This document shows positions 13,320 through 20,772 of a DNA stretch of 25,473 nt, piece after piece. The DNA lies in contig CABRZO010000012.1 of NCBI GenBank assembly GCA_902475455.1, forward strand, positions 1 to 25,473. The letters are read 5' to 3'. Origin of the DNA: an uncultured Eubacteriales bacterium. Lineage in GTDB: Bacteria; Bacillota; Clostridia; Oscillospirales; Oscillospiraceae. The position numbers were made by a program, and so were the translations under genes. Every line of letters starts with the position of its first letter. Positions within the stretch are counted from its first letter, which is position 1. Below the pieces are notes generated by a model that had not been told where the DNA came from, searched no databases, and worked only from the letters and a program-made list of their open reading frames with translations.

Positions 13320-14207
13320 TTACTTCCGCACCTCGGTGCCGGTGATCTGCTCGTAATACTTCAGGATGGCGGAGTGGTCGCACTGGCCGCAGTCGTTGTT
13401 GTGCAGCCACTGGAGCATCTCCTGGACCTGGGCGGTGAGCATCATGGGGGTGCCCAGGCCATGGCCGGTATCCAGAGCGTTGTTCAGGTCCTTGATGTGC
13501 AGATCGATCTTGAAGCCGGGCTTGAAGTTGCCCTCCATCATCATGGGCACCTTGGCATCCATAACGGTGGAACCCGCCAGGCCGCCCCGGATGGCGGCAA
13601 ACACCTTTTCCGGATTGACCCCGGCCATGGTGGACAGGGAGTAGGCCTCGGCGCAGGCGGCAATGTTCACCGCCACGATGATCTGGTTGGCCAGCTTGAC
13701 GGTGTTGCCGGCGCCGTTGACATCGCCGCAGTGGACGGCGGAGGCGCCCATCACCAGCAGCACTTCCTCATACTTGTCAAACAGGGCCTTGGGGCCGCCG
13801 CACATAATGGACAGGGTGCCGTCGATGGCCTTGGGCTCGCCGCCGGAGACCGGGGCGTCCATCATGTTCACGCCGGCGGCGGCGCACTTCTCGGCGATGG
13901 CCTTGGAGGCCAGCGGGGCGATGGAGCTCATGTCGATGATATCGGTGCCGGGCTTGGCTCCCTCCAGCACGCCGTCCTTGCCGCAGACAACGGCCTCCAC
14001 ATGGGGGCTGTTGGGCAGCATGGTGATGATCAGGGGGCACTGCTCCGCCACTGCCTTGGCGCTCTCCGCCCCCGTGGCGCCGGCGGCCACCACCTCGGCC
14101 ACCGCGTCCTGGTTCAGGTCGAAGACCACCAGCTCGTGGCCCGCCTTCATCAGATTCTTGCTCATGGGCTTGCCCATAATGCCCAGACCGATAAAACCAA
14201 TTTTCAT
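13320..14207 (-). CDS. garR: 2-hydroxy-3-oxopropionate (tartronate semialdehyde) reductase type beta-hydroxyacid dehydrogenase
   Basis: This 295-residue protein has the length and motifs of GarR/GlxR, which reduce tartronate semialdehyde to D-glycerate with NAD(P)H. The Rossmann start is MKIGFIGLGIMGKPMSKNL. The substrate-binding block is MDAPVSGGEPKAIDGTLSIM (Ser121, Gly122, Gly123). The catalytic Lys171 lies in GAGNTVKLANQIIVAVN. The start at 14207 has GGAGGT upstream; the open frame continues far upstream as a shadow of the transketolase gene. A reductase-plus-glycerate-kinase pair supports tartronate semialdehyde as substrate. However, the same family includes threonate dehydrogenases, 3-hydroxyisobutyrate dehydrogenases and sulfolactaldehyde reductases, so a related C3 or C4 semialdehyde is possible. 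Confidence 0.85.
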   Translation of the reverse strand: MKIGFIGLGIMGKPMSKNLMKAGHELVVFDLNQDAVAEVVAAGATGAESAKAVAEQCPLIITMLPNSPHVEAVVCGKDGVLEGAKPGTDIIDMSSIAPLASKAIAEKCAAAGVNMMDAPVSGGEPKAIDGTLSIMCGGPKALFDKYEEVLLVMGASAVHCGDVNGAGNTVKLANQIIVAVNIAACAEAYSLSTMAGVNPEKVFAAIRGGLAGSTVMDAKVPMMMEGNFKPGFKIDLHIKDLNNALDTGHGLGTPMMLTAQVQEMLQWLHNNDCGQCDHSAILKYYEQITGTEVRK

Positions 14208-14269
14208 AGCAAATCTACCTCCAAAACTGTCTGATTGTGTACCCCTGAAGCGGGGCTGAAGCATTTTTG

Positions 14270-15199
14270 TTACAGGGCGGCGATGGTGCGCACCGCTTCC
14301 TCGATTTTGGCCGCCGTCAGGCCCATGTACTCCAGAATGTCGGGGTAATTGTGGGCGGAGGAGCCGAACTGGTCCTGAACGCCCACAAACTCGATGGGCT
14401 TGCAGGCCTTGCACAGAGCCTCGGCGATGGCGCCGCCCAGGCCGCCGATGACGCTGTGCTCCTCGGCGGTGACCACGCCCTTGCAGTCCTTGGCCAGATC
14501 CACAATGGCCTGGGTGTTCATGGGCTTGATGGTGCTGACGTTGACCACCTTCACAGAGATCTGACCCGCCAGCTTTTCCGCCGCCTCCAGGGCCTTGCCC
14601 ACCATGATGCCGCAGGCAAACACGCACACGTCGGTGCCCTCCCGCAGCACTGTGGGCTGACCCAGCACGAAGGGCTGGCCCTCGGGGGTGACGTTGGGGT
14701 AGTCGTTGCGGTTGATGCGCATGTAGACGGGACCCTGGCTGGCCGCCATGTACTTGGTGACCTCCACAGTCTCATTGGCGTCGGCGGGAACGATCACCTG
14801 CATGTTGGGGATGACCCGCATATAGGCGATGTCGTCCACCGACTGATGGGTGGCGCCGTCTCCGAAGTCGGAGCAGCCGGCGGAGGAGCCGCAGATCTTC
14901 ACGTTCAGCTTGCCGATGGAGATGGACTGGCGGATCTGGTCATAGGCCCGGCCGCAGCAGAACACGGCAAAGGAGTTGATGAAGGGGATCTTGCCCACCC
15001 GGGACAGGCCGCCGGCCACCGAGGCCATATTGGCCTCGGCGATGCCCATCTCAATGTGCTGCTGGGGCAACTCCTGCTCGATCTTCTTGCCCTGGGTAGA
15101 GCCGCCCAGGTCGGCATCCAACACCACAATATTGCGATTCTGCCGGCAGAGCTCCAGCAGTGTGTCGCCGTAAGCGGTTCTTTGATTGGTATAGCTCAT
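14270..15199 (-). CDS. Transketolase, C-terminal subunit (split form)
   Basis: This 309-residue protein carries the pyrimidine-binding (PYR) and C-terminal domains of transketolase. MSYTNQRTAYGDTLLELC opens the PYR domain; HIEMGIAEANMASVAGGLS contains the catalytic Glu55 that activates thiamine diphosphate; DDIAYMRVIPNMQVIVPAD follows. The C-terminal domain has VVTAEEHSVIGGLGGAIAEAL. It forms the active site with the N-terminal subunit encoded 12 bases upstream. The start at 15199 has AAGGAGGG. Split transketolases are common in anaerobes, and some have moved from the pentose phosphate pathway to special roles, such as apulose-4-phosphate or sulfofructose cleavage. The location inside a catabolic operon points to such a dedicated role here. 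Confidence 0.93.
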   Translation of the reverse strand: MSYTNQRTAYGDTLLELCRQNRNIVVLDADLGGSTQGKKIEQELPQQHIEMGIAEANMASVAGGLSRVGKIPFINSFAVFCCGRAYDQIRQSISIGKLNVKICGSSAGCSDFGDGATHQSVDDIAYMRVIPNMQVIVPADANETVEVTKYMAASQGPVYMRINRNDYPNVTPEGQPFVLGQPTVLREGTDVCVFACGIMVGKALEAAEKLAGQISVKVVNVSTIKPMNTQAIVDLAKDCKGVVTAEEHSVIGGLGGAIAEALCKACKPIEFVGVQDQFGSSAHNYPDILEYMGLTAAKIEEAVRTIAAL

Positions 15200-15211
15200 A
15201 ACGCGCCCTCC

Positions 15212-16036
15212 TTATTTCGACAGCTCTTCCAGAGCCTGATGGTACTGCGCCTCTGTCAGAGCCACGTTGTGGCAGCCGGTCACATTCTCCGCGAAGCTGA
15301 CGCCCTTGCCCTTGACGGTGTGGGCCACGATGGCGGTGGGCTTGCCCTTGCAGGTCTCAGCGGCGTCCAGTGCGGTGACGATCTCTTCCATGTTGTGGCC
15401 GTCGATCTCAATGACGTTCCAGCCGAAGGCGGCCAGCTTGTCGCCGATGGGGGTCACATCCATCCGTTCCTTGATGGGGCCCTGGGCCTGCAGGCCGTTG
15501 TTGTCAATGATGGCGCAGAGGTTGTCGGTCTTGTAGTAGCCGGCGGCCATGGCGGCCTCCCAGATCTGGCCCTCGTCCATTTCGCCGTCGCCCACCAGCA
15601 CATAGACCCGGTTGTCCTTCTGATCCATCTTCAGGCCCATGGCCATGCCCAGGCCCAGGCTCAGGCCCTGGCCCAGGGAGCCGGTGCCCGCCTCAATGCC
15701 GGGGGTGCCCAGATGGGGGTGGCCCTGGAGATAGAAGCCCACGTCCTTGCAGTGCAGCAGGTCCTCCACCGGGAAGAAGCCGGCCTCCGCCAGGGCGGAG
15801 TACTGGAGGATGGCCACATGGCCCTTGGAGAGCAGGAAATAGTCTCTGCCCTCCCAGTCCGGGTTCTTGGGGTCGTATTTCATCTTGTAGAAGTACAGGG
15901 CGGCCACCAGATCTGCGGCGGAGCAGCTGCCCCCCACATGCCCGGCCACGCCCACGCCGATGCATTTGATGCAGTCTCTTCTGAGCAGCTGGCCCTTGGC
16001 GGCCAGATTGTCAAGCAGCTCTTTGCCGTATGCCAT
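15212..16036 (-). CDS. Transketolase, N-terminal (thiamine diphosphate-binding) subunit
   Basis: This 274-residue protein holds the pyrophosphate-binding domain. The ThDP/Mg motif begins GDGEMDEG at 149-156 and ends with NN at 179-180 (CAIIDNNGLQAQGP). Other marks are GHVGGSCSAADLVAALYF (His33), LSKGHVAILQYSALAEAGFF (His73) and LGTPGIEAGTGSLGQGLSLGLG. The start at 16036 has AAGGAGGA; an in-frame ATG at 16141 lies inside the isomerase gene. It sits 13 bases after that gene and 12 before the C-terminal subunit. Transketolase moves a two-carbon ketol unit from a ketose to an aldose; the sequence does not say which donor is used. Confidence 0.93.
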   Translation of the reverse strand: MAYGKELLDNLAAKGQLLRRDCIKCIGVGVAGHVGGSCSAADLVAALYFYKMKYDPKNPDWEGRDYFLLSKGHVAILQYSALAEAGFFPVEDLLHCKDVGFYLQGHPHLGTPGIEAGTGSLGQGLSLGLGMAMGLKMDQKDNRVYVLVGDGEMDEGQIWEAAMAAGYYKTDNLCAIIDNNGLQAQGPIKERMDVTPIGDKLAAFGWNVIEIDGHNMEEIVTALDAAETCKGKPTAIVAHTVKGKGVSFAENVTGCHNVALTEAQYHQALEELSK

Positions 16037-16049
16037 TGCAAATTCCTCC

Positions 16050-16850
16050 TTAGAATTGTTCCTCGAAAAAGCGTTTTGCCACAGGGGCATCCTGGTCAAA
16101 TCCGTTGGGGGCGTAGGCCTCACAGCTGACGTGCAGGTCATAGCCCAGGGTCTTCAGGGCGTCAATAAAGGGGCGGTAGTCCGCCTCCTCCGCCGAGACC
16201 GGGAATACCCGGCCGGTGGGGTTGGCAAAGTGGACGTGGCGCAGGAAGTCCCGGCCCTCATCCAGCAGATGCTGCACCGGCTCCCCTTCCTCCGTCAGAT
16301 GGTAGAAATCCACCAGCACCCGCACATTGGGATCATTCACATCCCGGGCCAACTGCACCCCCTCGGCAAAGGTGTTGATGAGGTTGCACTCCTGCTTGCG
16401 CAGGGGCTCAATGACAATGGTAATGCCGTGCTCCCGGGCCACCGGGGCCACCTGCTGGAGCAGCCGGACCACCTGGCGGTAGCCCTCCTCCATGGGAAAT
16501 CCCTCAGGGACCTGCTTGGCGGGGCCGCTGCCGAAAACCAGATACTGCACCCCCAGCTCCTCCGCCCGGGTCAGCGCCCGGCGGGCATAGTCCATGATGG
16601 CGTCCATGTCCACCTCCGGCCCGGTGAGCCGGAAATAGGTGGGGAAGAAGTTGTTGCTGGTCTCACAGGGAATGCCTGCCCGGGCGATGCGCTCCTTCAG
16701 GGCGGCAAAGGCCTCGTCATCCAGCTCCATCATCTGGGCGGTGGGCATCTCCACATAGTCAAATCCGCACTCCGCCAGCTTCTCCAGCCACTCCTGGCCG
16801 GTGCCGTCGGGCTGGGTGGCCACCATATTCAGGCAGCATCCAAACTTCAT
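16050..16850 (-). CDS. TIM-barrel sugar or sugar-acid isomerase/epimerase (AP endonuclease 2 family)
   Basis: This 266-residue protein belongs to the family that contains tagatose/psicose 3-epimerases, hydroxypyruvate isomerase (Hyi) and 2-oxotetronate isomerase (OtnI). The metal quartet is visible as Glu148 (IVIEPLRKQECN), Asp181 (VLVDFYHL), His207 (HVHFANPTGR) and Glu244 (VSCEAYAP), with His184 nearby. An AGGAGG sits upstream of the ATG at 16850. It lies 16 bases after the zinc dehydrogenase and 13 before the transketolase N subunit. In this setting it would epimerise or isomerise the dehydrogenase product into a form transketolase can cleave, or interconvert hydroxypyruvate and tartronate semialdehyde. 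The segment after HVHFANP does not look like the typical Hyi signature, so I favour a sugar or sugar-acid epimerase. Confidence 0.85.
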   Translation of the reverse strand: MKFGCCLNMVATQPDGTGQEWLEKLAECGFDYVEMPTAQMMELDDEAFAALKERIARAGIPCETSNNFFPTYFRLTGPEVDMDAIMDYARRALTRAEELGVQYLVFGSGPAKQVPEGFPMEEGYRQVVRLLQQVAPVAREHGITIVIEPLRKQECNLINTFAEGVQLARDVNDPNVRVLVDFYHLTEEGEPVQHLLDEGRDFLRHVHFANPTGRVFPVSAEEADYRPFIDALKTLGYDLHVSCEAYAPNGFDQDAPVAKRFFEEQF

Positions 16851-16866
16851 ATGCCGTCACGCCTCC

Positions 16867-17895
16867 TCACTTGGTGGGATCAATGATGATCTTCAGGAAC
16901 TCATCCGGCCGGTTCAGCAGGTCCTCAAAGGCCTGGGGAGCCTCCTCCAGGGACACCACGGAGGAGATCAGCTTGTCGGAGGCCATCCGGCCGGAGCCCA
17001 GGATGTCCACCATCTCGCCAAATTCCTTGTGGGTGTAGTTGAAGGAGCCGATGACGCTGCGGGCGGAGCAGACGATGTCCTGCATATTCAGGGTCATTTC
17101 CTTCTGGTTCATACCGATCCAGTAGCTGCGCCCGGCGATTTTCAGCGCCTTGACGGACAGGTTGGCGGTGGGCTCCACGCCGCAGCACTCAAAGGACACA
17201 TCCACCATGTGGCCGTCGGTAAGGGCCCGGATCTCCTCCAGGGCGTCCACCTTTCCGGTGTTGATGGTGTAGGTGGCCCCCAGGTCCTTGGCGATGCTCA
17301 GCCGGGCGTCGCTCAGGTCCGCCATAATCACCATTTTGGGGCTGTCCAGCAGCACCAGCTGCAGCAGGCAGTCGCCGATGGCGCCGGCGCCGATGATGAG
17401 CACCACCTGGTCCTTCAGGCCGCCGGCCTTCTTGTAGGCGCCGTAGGTCACGGCGTAGGGCTCCGTCAGGGCCCCCTGGTAGTAAGTGGTGCCCTTGGGC
17501 AGCCGGTACAGCAGCTTTTCCGGCACCGAGATGTACTCGGCCATGGCGCCGTCGGTGTCCAGCACACCGAAGAATTTCTTATTGAGGCAGAGCATGGTCA
17601 GGCCCTGGCGGCAGTTCTCACACTCGCCGCAGAAGTTGATGGGCTGGGGGATCACTGCGTCCCCCACCTGAAACTGCTCCACGCCCTCCCCCAGGGCCAC
17701 CACCTCGCCGGCAAACTCATGGCCCATGGTCATGGGCGGAATGCGCCGGCCGGTCTTGCCGGTGTAGCCGTGGGGATCGCTGCCGCAGATGCCGCAGGCC
17801 CGGACCCGGAGCAGGCACTCGCCCTTGCCCGGCGTCGGGGTGGGGACCTCCTGGACCTCCAATTGATAGGGCGCTACAAATCGAAGTGCTTTCAT
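16867..17895 (-). CDS. Zinc-dependent alcohol/polyol dehydrogenase (medium-chain family)
   Basis: This 342-residue oxidoreductase resembles sorbitol, threonine and idonate dehydrogenases. The catalytic zinc site is CGICGSDPHGYTG (Cys37) and GHE (His59, Glu60). The structural zinc loop has Cys89, Cys92, Cys95 and Cys103 (FCGECENCRQGLTMLC). The NAD(P) site is LIIGAGAIGDCLLQL. An AGGAGG ribosome binding site precedes the ATG at 17895. It is the first gene of its transcription unit, behind a promoter with an overlapping operator. Enzymes of this group oxidise a secondary hydroxyl of a polyol or sugar acid to a ketone, so it may make the ketose or keto acid that the isomerase and transketolase then use. 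The substrate is unknown. Confidence 0.92.
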   Translation of the reverse strand: MKALRFVAPYQLEVQEVPTPTPGKGECLLRVRACGICGSDPHGYTGKTGRRIPPMTMGHEFAGEVVALGEGVEQFQVGDAVIPQPINFCGECENCRQGLTMLCLNKKFFGVLDTDGAMAEYISVPEKLLYRLPKGTTYYQGALTEPYAVTYGAYKKAGGLKDQVVLIIGAGAIGDCLLQLVLLDSPKMVIMADLSDARLSIAKDLGATYTINTGKVDALEEIRALTDGHMVDVSFECCGVEPTANLSVKALKIAGRSYWIGMNQKEMTLNMQDIVCSARSVIGSFNYTHKEFGEMVDILGSGRMASDKLISSVVSLEEAPQAFEDLLNRPDEFLKIIIDPTK

Positions 17896-17997
17896 GTTTG
17901 GAATTCCCTCCTATGTTTGTTGGTTCACATTCCCAGGCAGTCCTCTACTTGGCAGGGCTCCGCTGTCCGGGCAACCCGTAGGATTTATAATTGTCTT

Positions 17998-18010
17998 GCT
18001 GTATGACAGC
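17998..18010 (-). promoter_or_regulatory. GntR-type operator candidate at the dehydrogenase promoter
   Basis: GCTGTATGACAGC is a perfect 13-bp dyad (GCTGT-ATG-ACAGC). It covers the predicted transcription start, just downstream of the -10 at 18012-18017. The core TGT-n3-ACA is the kind of site bound by FadR/FCD-type GntR regulators. A further CATACA at 18019-18024 gives a wider dyad with TGTATG. The same TGTATGACA word occurs at the transporter promoter. Confidence 0.6.
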
Positions 18011-18011
18011 T

Positions 18012-18040
18012 ATTCTACCATACAACTTTTTGTTTTGCAA
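18012..18040 (-). promoter_or_regulatory. Sigma-A promoter of the dehydrogenase-transketolase unit
   Basis: On the minus strand TTGCAA (18040-18035) is followed by a 17-base spacer and TAGAAT (18017-18012). About 110 bases of leader precede the dehydrogenase ATG. Confidence 0.75.
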
Positions 18041-18066
18041 CCATAAATTTACAAGAATCTATTTTT

Positions 18067-18098
18067 CGTACCGCCCGTGGGGGGGACGGGGCGGTACG
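18067..18098 (-). repeat. GC-rich hairpin after the CocE-type hydrolase gene
   Basis: A 10-bp perfect stem (cgtaccgccc at 18067-18076, gggcggtacg at 18089-18098) closes a G-rich loop. On the minus strand it is followed by AAAAATAG, not a T run, so it is not a standard intrinsic terminator. It may mark the 3' end of the transporter-hydrolase mRNA. Confidence 0.6.
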
Positions 18099-18106
18099 GG
18101 CAGGGT

Positions 18107-19804
18107 TTACCGGCTCCCCTGGGGGATCTCCGGAATTAACAGATAGGAATCATATTCGCCGCCGGCGAACACCATATGGGTTCCCCGGTTGCGGGTGTCG
18201 CTGACCACTTCCATGGGGTCGTCATTGGACAGGTAGTCAAAGCCCGCCAGATTCAGCTCCAGGCTCTCCCCGGCGTGGAAGAGCAGCGAGGTGGGCCAGA
18301 AGCCCAGCTCCAGCTCCACCGGCACCCCGCGGGTCAGCAGCTGGGGATGGTTAAAGGTGTGGAAGGGCTCACAGGGGGTGGACTTGTCCTCATCCAGCTC
18401 CCGCAGAGAGGCCCGCAGCATGGTGTTGGGGCCGCTGTAGGCCACCATGGCCGCCCGGTTAAAGACAATCTCTCCATCCTTGTTCCGCTTGCAGATGCGG
18501 GCATAGACGTCGGCATCAATATTGTCCATGGCAGCCAGCCACACCTTCAGCTTGATGTAGCCGGTGATCTCGGTATCCCGCTCAAAGGTGTACCGCATTT
18601 GCAGCAGGCCCTTGCCGTCGTCGCTGACGTAGCCGGCCTGCTCCGGCGCCGGGGCCGGGGTGTCGGTGAGCTGGCCGGCGGCGGGACGCAGATACAGCTT
18701 GCGCAGCTGCTGCCGCTCCAGGGGGAAGGTCTCCTCCACCCGGCCCACAATGTCCTGACCGCCCGGGTCCAGCACCGACATCCGCACTCTGGGGGTGTTT
18801 TCCCAGCCGTTGTCGATGCCCTTGCAGTAGTGGTCGTAGAACTTCAGCAGATCCGCCGTGTTCTCCGGCTGGTACTGGTCGGGCCACTCCTGGCTGTTGT
18901 GGATGCGCAGCCACTTCTCCTGGGAGGAAATCTTCCGGAAGCCCTCAAAGGTGCCCCGGACGTGGACCTCGCTGTTGTAGCTGGCCACCACATAAGCCGG
19001 GCACTGGATCTTCTCAAAATCGGCGGCCTTTTCCTTCCAGTAGTCACTGTACAGAGGATAGGCCATCATGCCCGCCCGGAGGTCCTCCATCTCGTAATTG
19101 CCGAAGCACATCACATCCCGCTGCACCGTGTAGCGGGGGATGCCGCCCCGCATGTACTCATCCACATACATGTTGCCATGGCCCTCCCAGGGGGCGATGC
19201 AGGCCAGATGGGGCGGCCGGGCGGCGGCGGTATACCACTGGGTGATGCCCAGCCAGGAGTTGCCCTGCATGGTCACCTTGCCGTTGCACCAGTCCTGGAC
19301 CGCCAGCCACTCGATGGTGTCATAGTTGTCCTGGGCGTCCTGGGTATCGAAATAGTGGGCCCGGCCCTGGCTCATGCCCACCCCCCGGATGTCCAGATTC
19401 ACCAGGGCGTAATGGTTGGCCACCCAAAAGGCGGGGTCCGCCGCCTCAAACATGTTCAGCTCCGAGGTGGTGCCCAGGGGAATGCCCAGCCGGTTCTGGC
19501 TGCCGCAGCGCCGGGCAATCAGATCATAGTTGATATAGGAGCCGTTTTTGCCGAAAATGCTGGAGCACAGGATGGCGGGCACCTTCTCGTCATCGTTGGG
19601 CCGATAGATGTCCGCCCGGAGGATGACGCCGTCCCGCATGGGGATCTCCACATCCCGCTCCAACAGGATCTCACAGTCCAGGGGCTTGGCTCCCTCCACA
19701 TGGACGTAACCTTTGGGCAGCACCGTTTTCCCCGGCTGAAATCCCTGGTAGAAGGAACGGGGATCCTCCAGCGGGGTGGTTTTGACATAAAAGATTTTTT
19801 CCAT
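18107..19804 (-). CDS. CocE/NonD-family serine hydrolase (X-Pro dipeptidyl-peptidase S15 fold)
   Basis: This 565-residue alpha/beta hydrolase is joined to the S15-type C-terminal jelly-roll domain. Its N-terminal part has ILLERDVEIPMRDGVILRAD, the usual CocE entry motif. DIRGVGMSQG and the nucleophile elbow GNSWLGITQW (Ser183) follow. A region VASYNSEVHVRGTFEGFRKI stands where CocE has its acid Asp, with IHNSQEWPDQY where the His would be. The C-terminal domain begins around LRKLYLRPAAGQL and has VWLAAMDNIDADVYARICK. The ATG at 19804 has AAGGAGTG, 14 bases after the second permease. There is no signal peptide, so it works in the cytoplasm on an imported ester, lactone or amide. It is the last gene of the transporter unit, which ties hydrolysis directly to uptake. 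Confidence 0.88.
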   Translation of the reverse strand: MEKIFYVKTTPLEDPRSFYQGFQPGKTVLPKGYVHVEGAKPLDCEILLERDVEIPMRDGVILRADIYRPNDDEKVPAILCSSIFGKNGSYINYDLIARRCGSQNRLGIPLGTTSELNMFEAADPAFWVANHYALVNLDIRGVGMSQGRAHYFDTQDAQDNYDTIEWLAVQDWCNGKVTMQGNSWLGITQWYTAAARPPHLACIAPWEGHGNMYVDEYMRGGIPRYTVQRDVMCFGNYEMEDLRAGMMAYPLYSDYWKEKAADFEKIQCPAYVVASYNSEVHVRGTFEGFRKISSQEKWLRIHNSQEWPDQYQPENTADLLKFYDHYCKGIDNGWENTPRVRMSVLDPGGQDIVGRVEETFPLERQQLRKLYLRPAAGQLTDTPAPAPEQAGYVSDDGKGLLQMRYTFERDTEITGYIKLKVWLAAMDNIDADVYARICKRNKDGEIVFNRAAMVAYSGPNTMLRASLRELDEDKSTPCEPFHTFNHPQLLTRGVPVELELGFWPTSLLFHAGESLELNLAGFDYLSNDDPMEVVSDTRNRGTHMVFAGGEYDSYLLIPEIPQGSR

Positions 19805-19818
19805 ATCCTACACTCCTT

Positions 19819-20772
19819 TTATCGCGCGCTCTTGTCGTAAGGCTGACCTGCGGCGGCGGGGCCCTGGGCTCCCTTGGAGGAGATGGCCAGAACGATCAGC
19901 GTCACCACAAAGGGGATCATACGATAGATAAAGGCGTCGATGTTCAGAGAGGAGAAGAAGGGCAGGGCCGAGTAGACCGCGGACAGCGTCTTCATGATGC
20001 CGAAGAAGAAGGCGGCGAATACCACCTTGCCCGGGCGCCACTGACCAAAGATCAGCACCGACACCGCCAGGAAGCCGTAGCCGGCCACGGTGGCGTTGAA
20101 CTCCGTGGCGGTGGGCACCACCAGCATGACGCCGGCCATACCCGCCAGAGCACCGCAGATGATGCAGCCCATGTAGCGCATTTTATACACATTGACGCCC
20201 ACAGAGTCCGCCGCCTGGGGGAATTCGCCGCAGGCCTTCAGCCGCAGGCCGAACCGGGTTTTGTTGAGCAGAATGCCGCCCAGGATGGCCACCGCCACCG
20301 CGATATAGAAGGAGATGTACACGTCCTGGAAGAAGATATCGCCTATGACGGGAATCTTGCCCAGCAGAGGCACCTCCTCAATGCGGAACACGTTGCTGAA
20401 GCTGATCTGCTGGCGGCCGATGATGAGCCGGGCCGCAAAGATGGACACGGCCGGGGCCGCAATGTTCAGGGCGATGCCGCTGATGGCCTGGTTGGCGCTG
20501 AAGTTGATGGAGGCCATGGCGTGCAGCAGCGCAAACACCACACCTGCTGCCGCGGCGATCAGCAGCGCCACGATCAGCTGCAGCTGGCTGGGCATACCCG
20601 CCGGTACAAAGTGGAGGAACAGGCAGCCGCAAAAGGCGCCGATGATCATCATGCCCTCCACGCCGATGTTGATGATACCGCCCCGCTCACAGAACATGCC
20701 GCCGATGCCGGCCACGATCAGCGGGGTGGCGAACAGCAGAATCTGCTGCATAAAGAAGATAAACATTGTCAT
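19819..20772 (-). CDS. ABC transporter permease, BMP/nucleoside-type (NupQ/YufQ-like)
   Basis: This 317-residue polytopic membrane protein is of the branched-chain amino acid/ribose permease family in the subgroup that pairs with BMP lipoproteins. It begins MTMFIFFMQQILLFATPLIV and has the signature ERGGIINIGVEGMMIIGAFCG. It also carries LKACGEFPQAADSVGVNVYKMRYMG, a cytoplasmic loop that contacts the ATPase. The C-terminal end is GAQGPAAAGQPYDKSAR. The start overlaps the stop of the first permease in ATGA, with GGAGGAAG before it, so the two halves are coupled and made in equal amounts. Confidence 0.92.
   Translation of the reverse strand: MTMFIFFMQQILLFATPLIVAGIGGMFCERGGIINIGVEGMMIIGAFCGCLFLHFVPAGMPSQLQLIVALLIAAAAGVVFALLHAMASINFSANQAISGIALNIAAPAVSIFAARLIIGRQQISFSNVFRIEEVPLLGKIPVIGDIFFQDVYISFYIAVAVAILGGILLNKTRFGLRLKACGEFPQAADSVGVNVYKMRYMGCIICGALAGMAGVMLVVPTATEFNATVAGYGFLAVSVLIFGQWRPGKVVFAAFFFGIMKTLSAVYSALPFFSSLNIDAFIYRMIPFVVTLIVLAISSKGAQGPAAAGQPYDKSAR

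Noticed and set aside
14267..16129. A 620-codon open frame on the plus strand opposite the transketolase genes
   Set aside because: It is antisense to two well-supported transketolase subunits; composition is low-complexity and no ribosome binding site precedes it. The same holds for long antisense frames at 556-1731, 11358-13229, 18176-19840 and 20766-22064.
14267..17895. Sulfoquinovose (sulfo-transketolase) or apiose pathway
   Set aside because: Both use split transketolases, but the needed partners (a sulfosugar isomerase and glycosidase, or an apulose kinase) are not in the window, and the TIM-barrel isomerase is of another family.
18067..18098. Intrinsic terminator of the hydrolase gene
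   Set aside because: The stem is good, but the following bases on the minus strand are A-rich, not T-rich. It is reported as a hairpin only.
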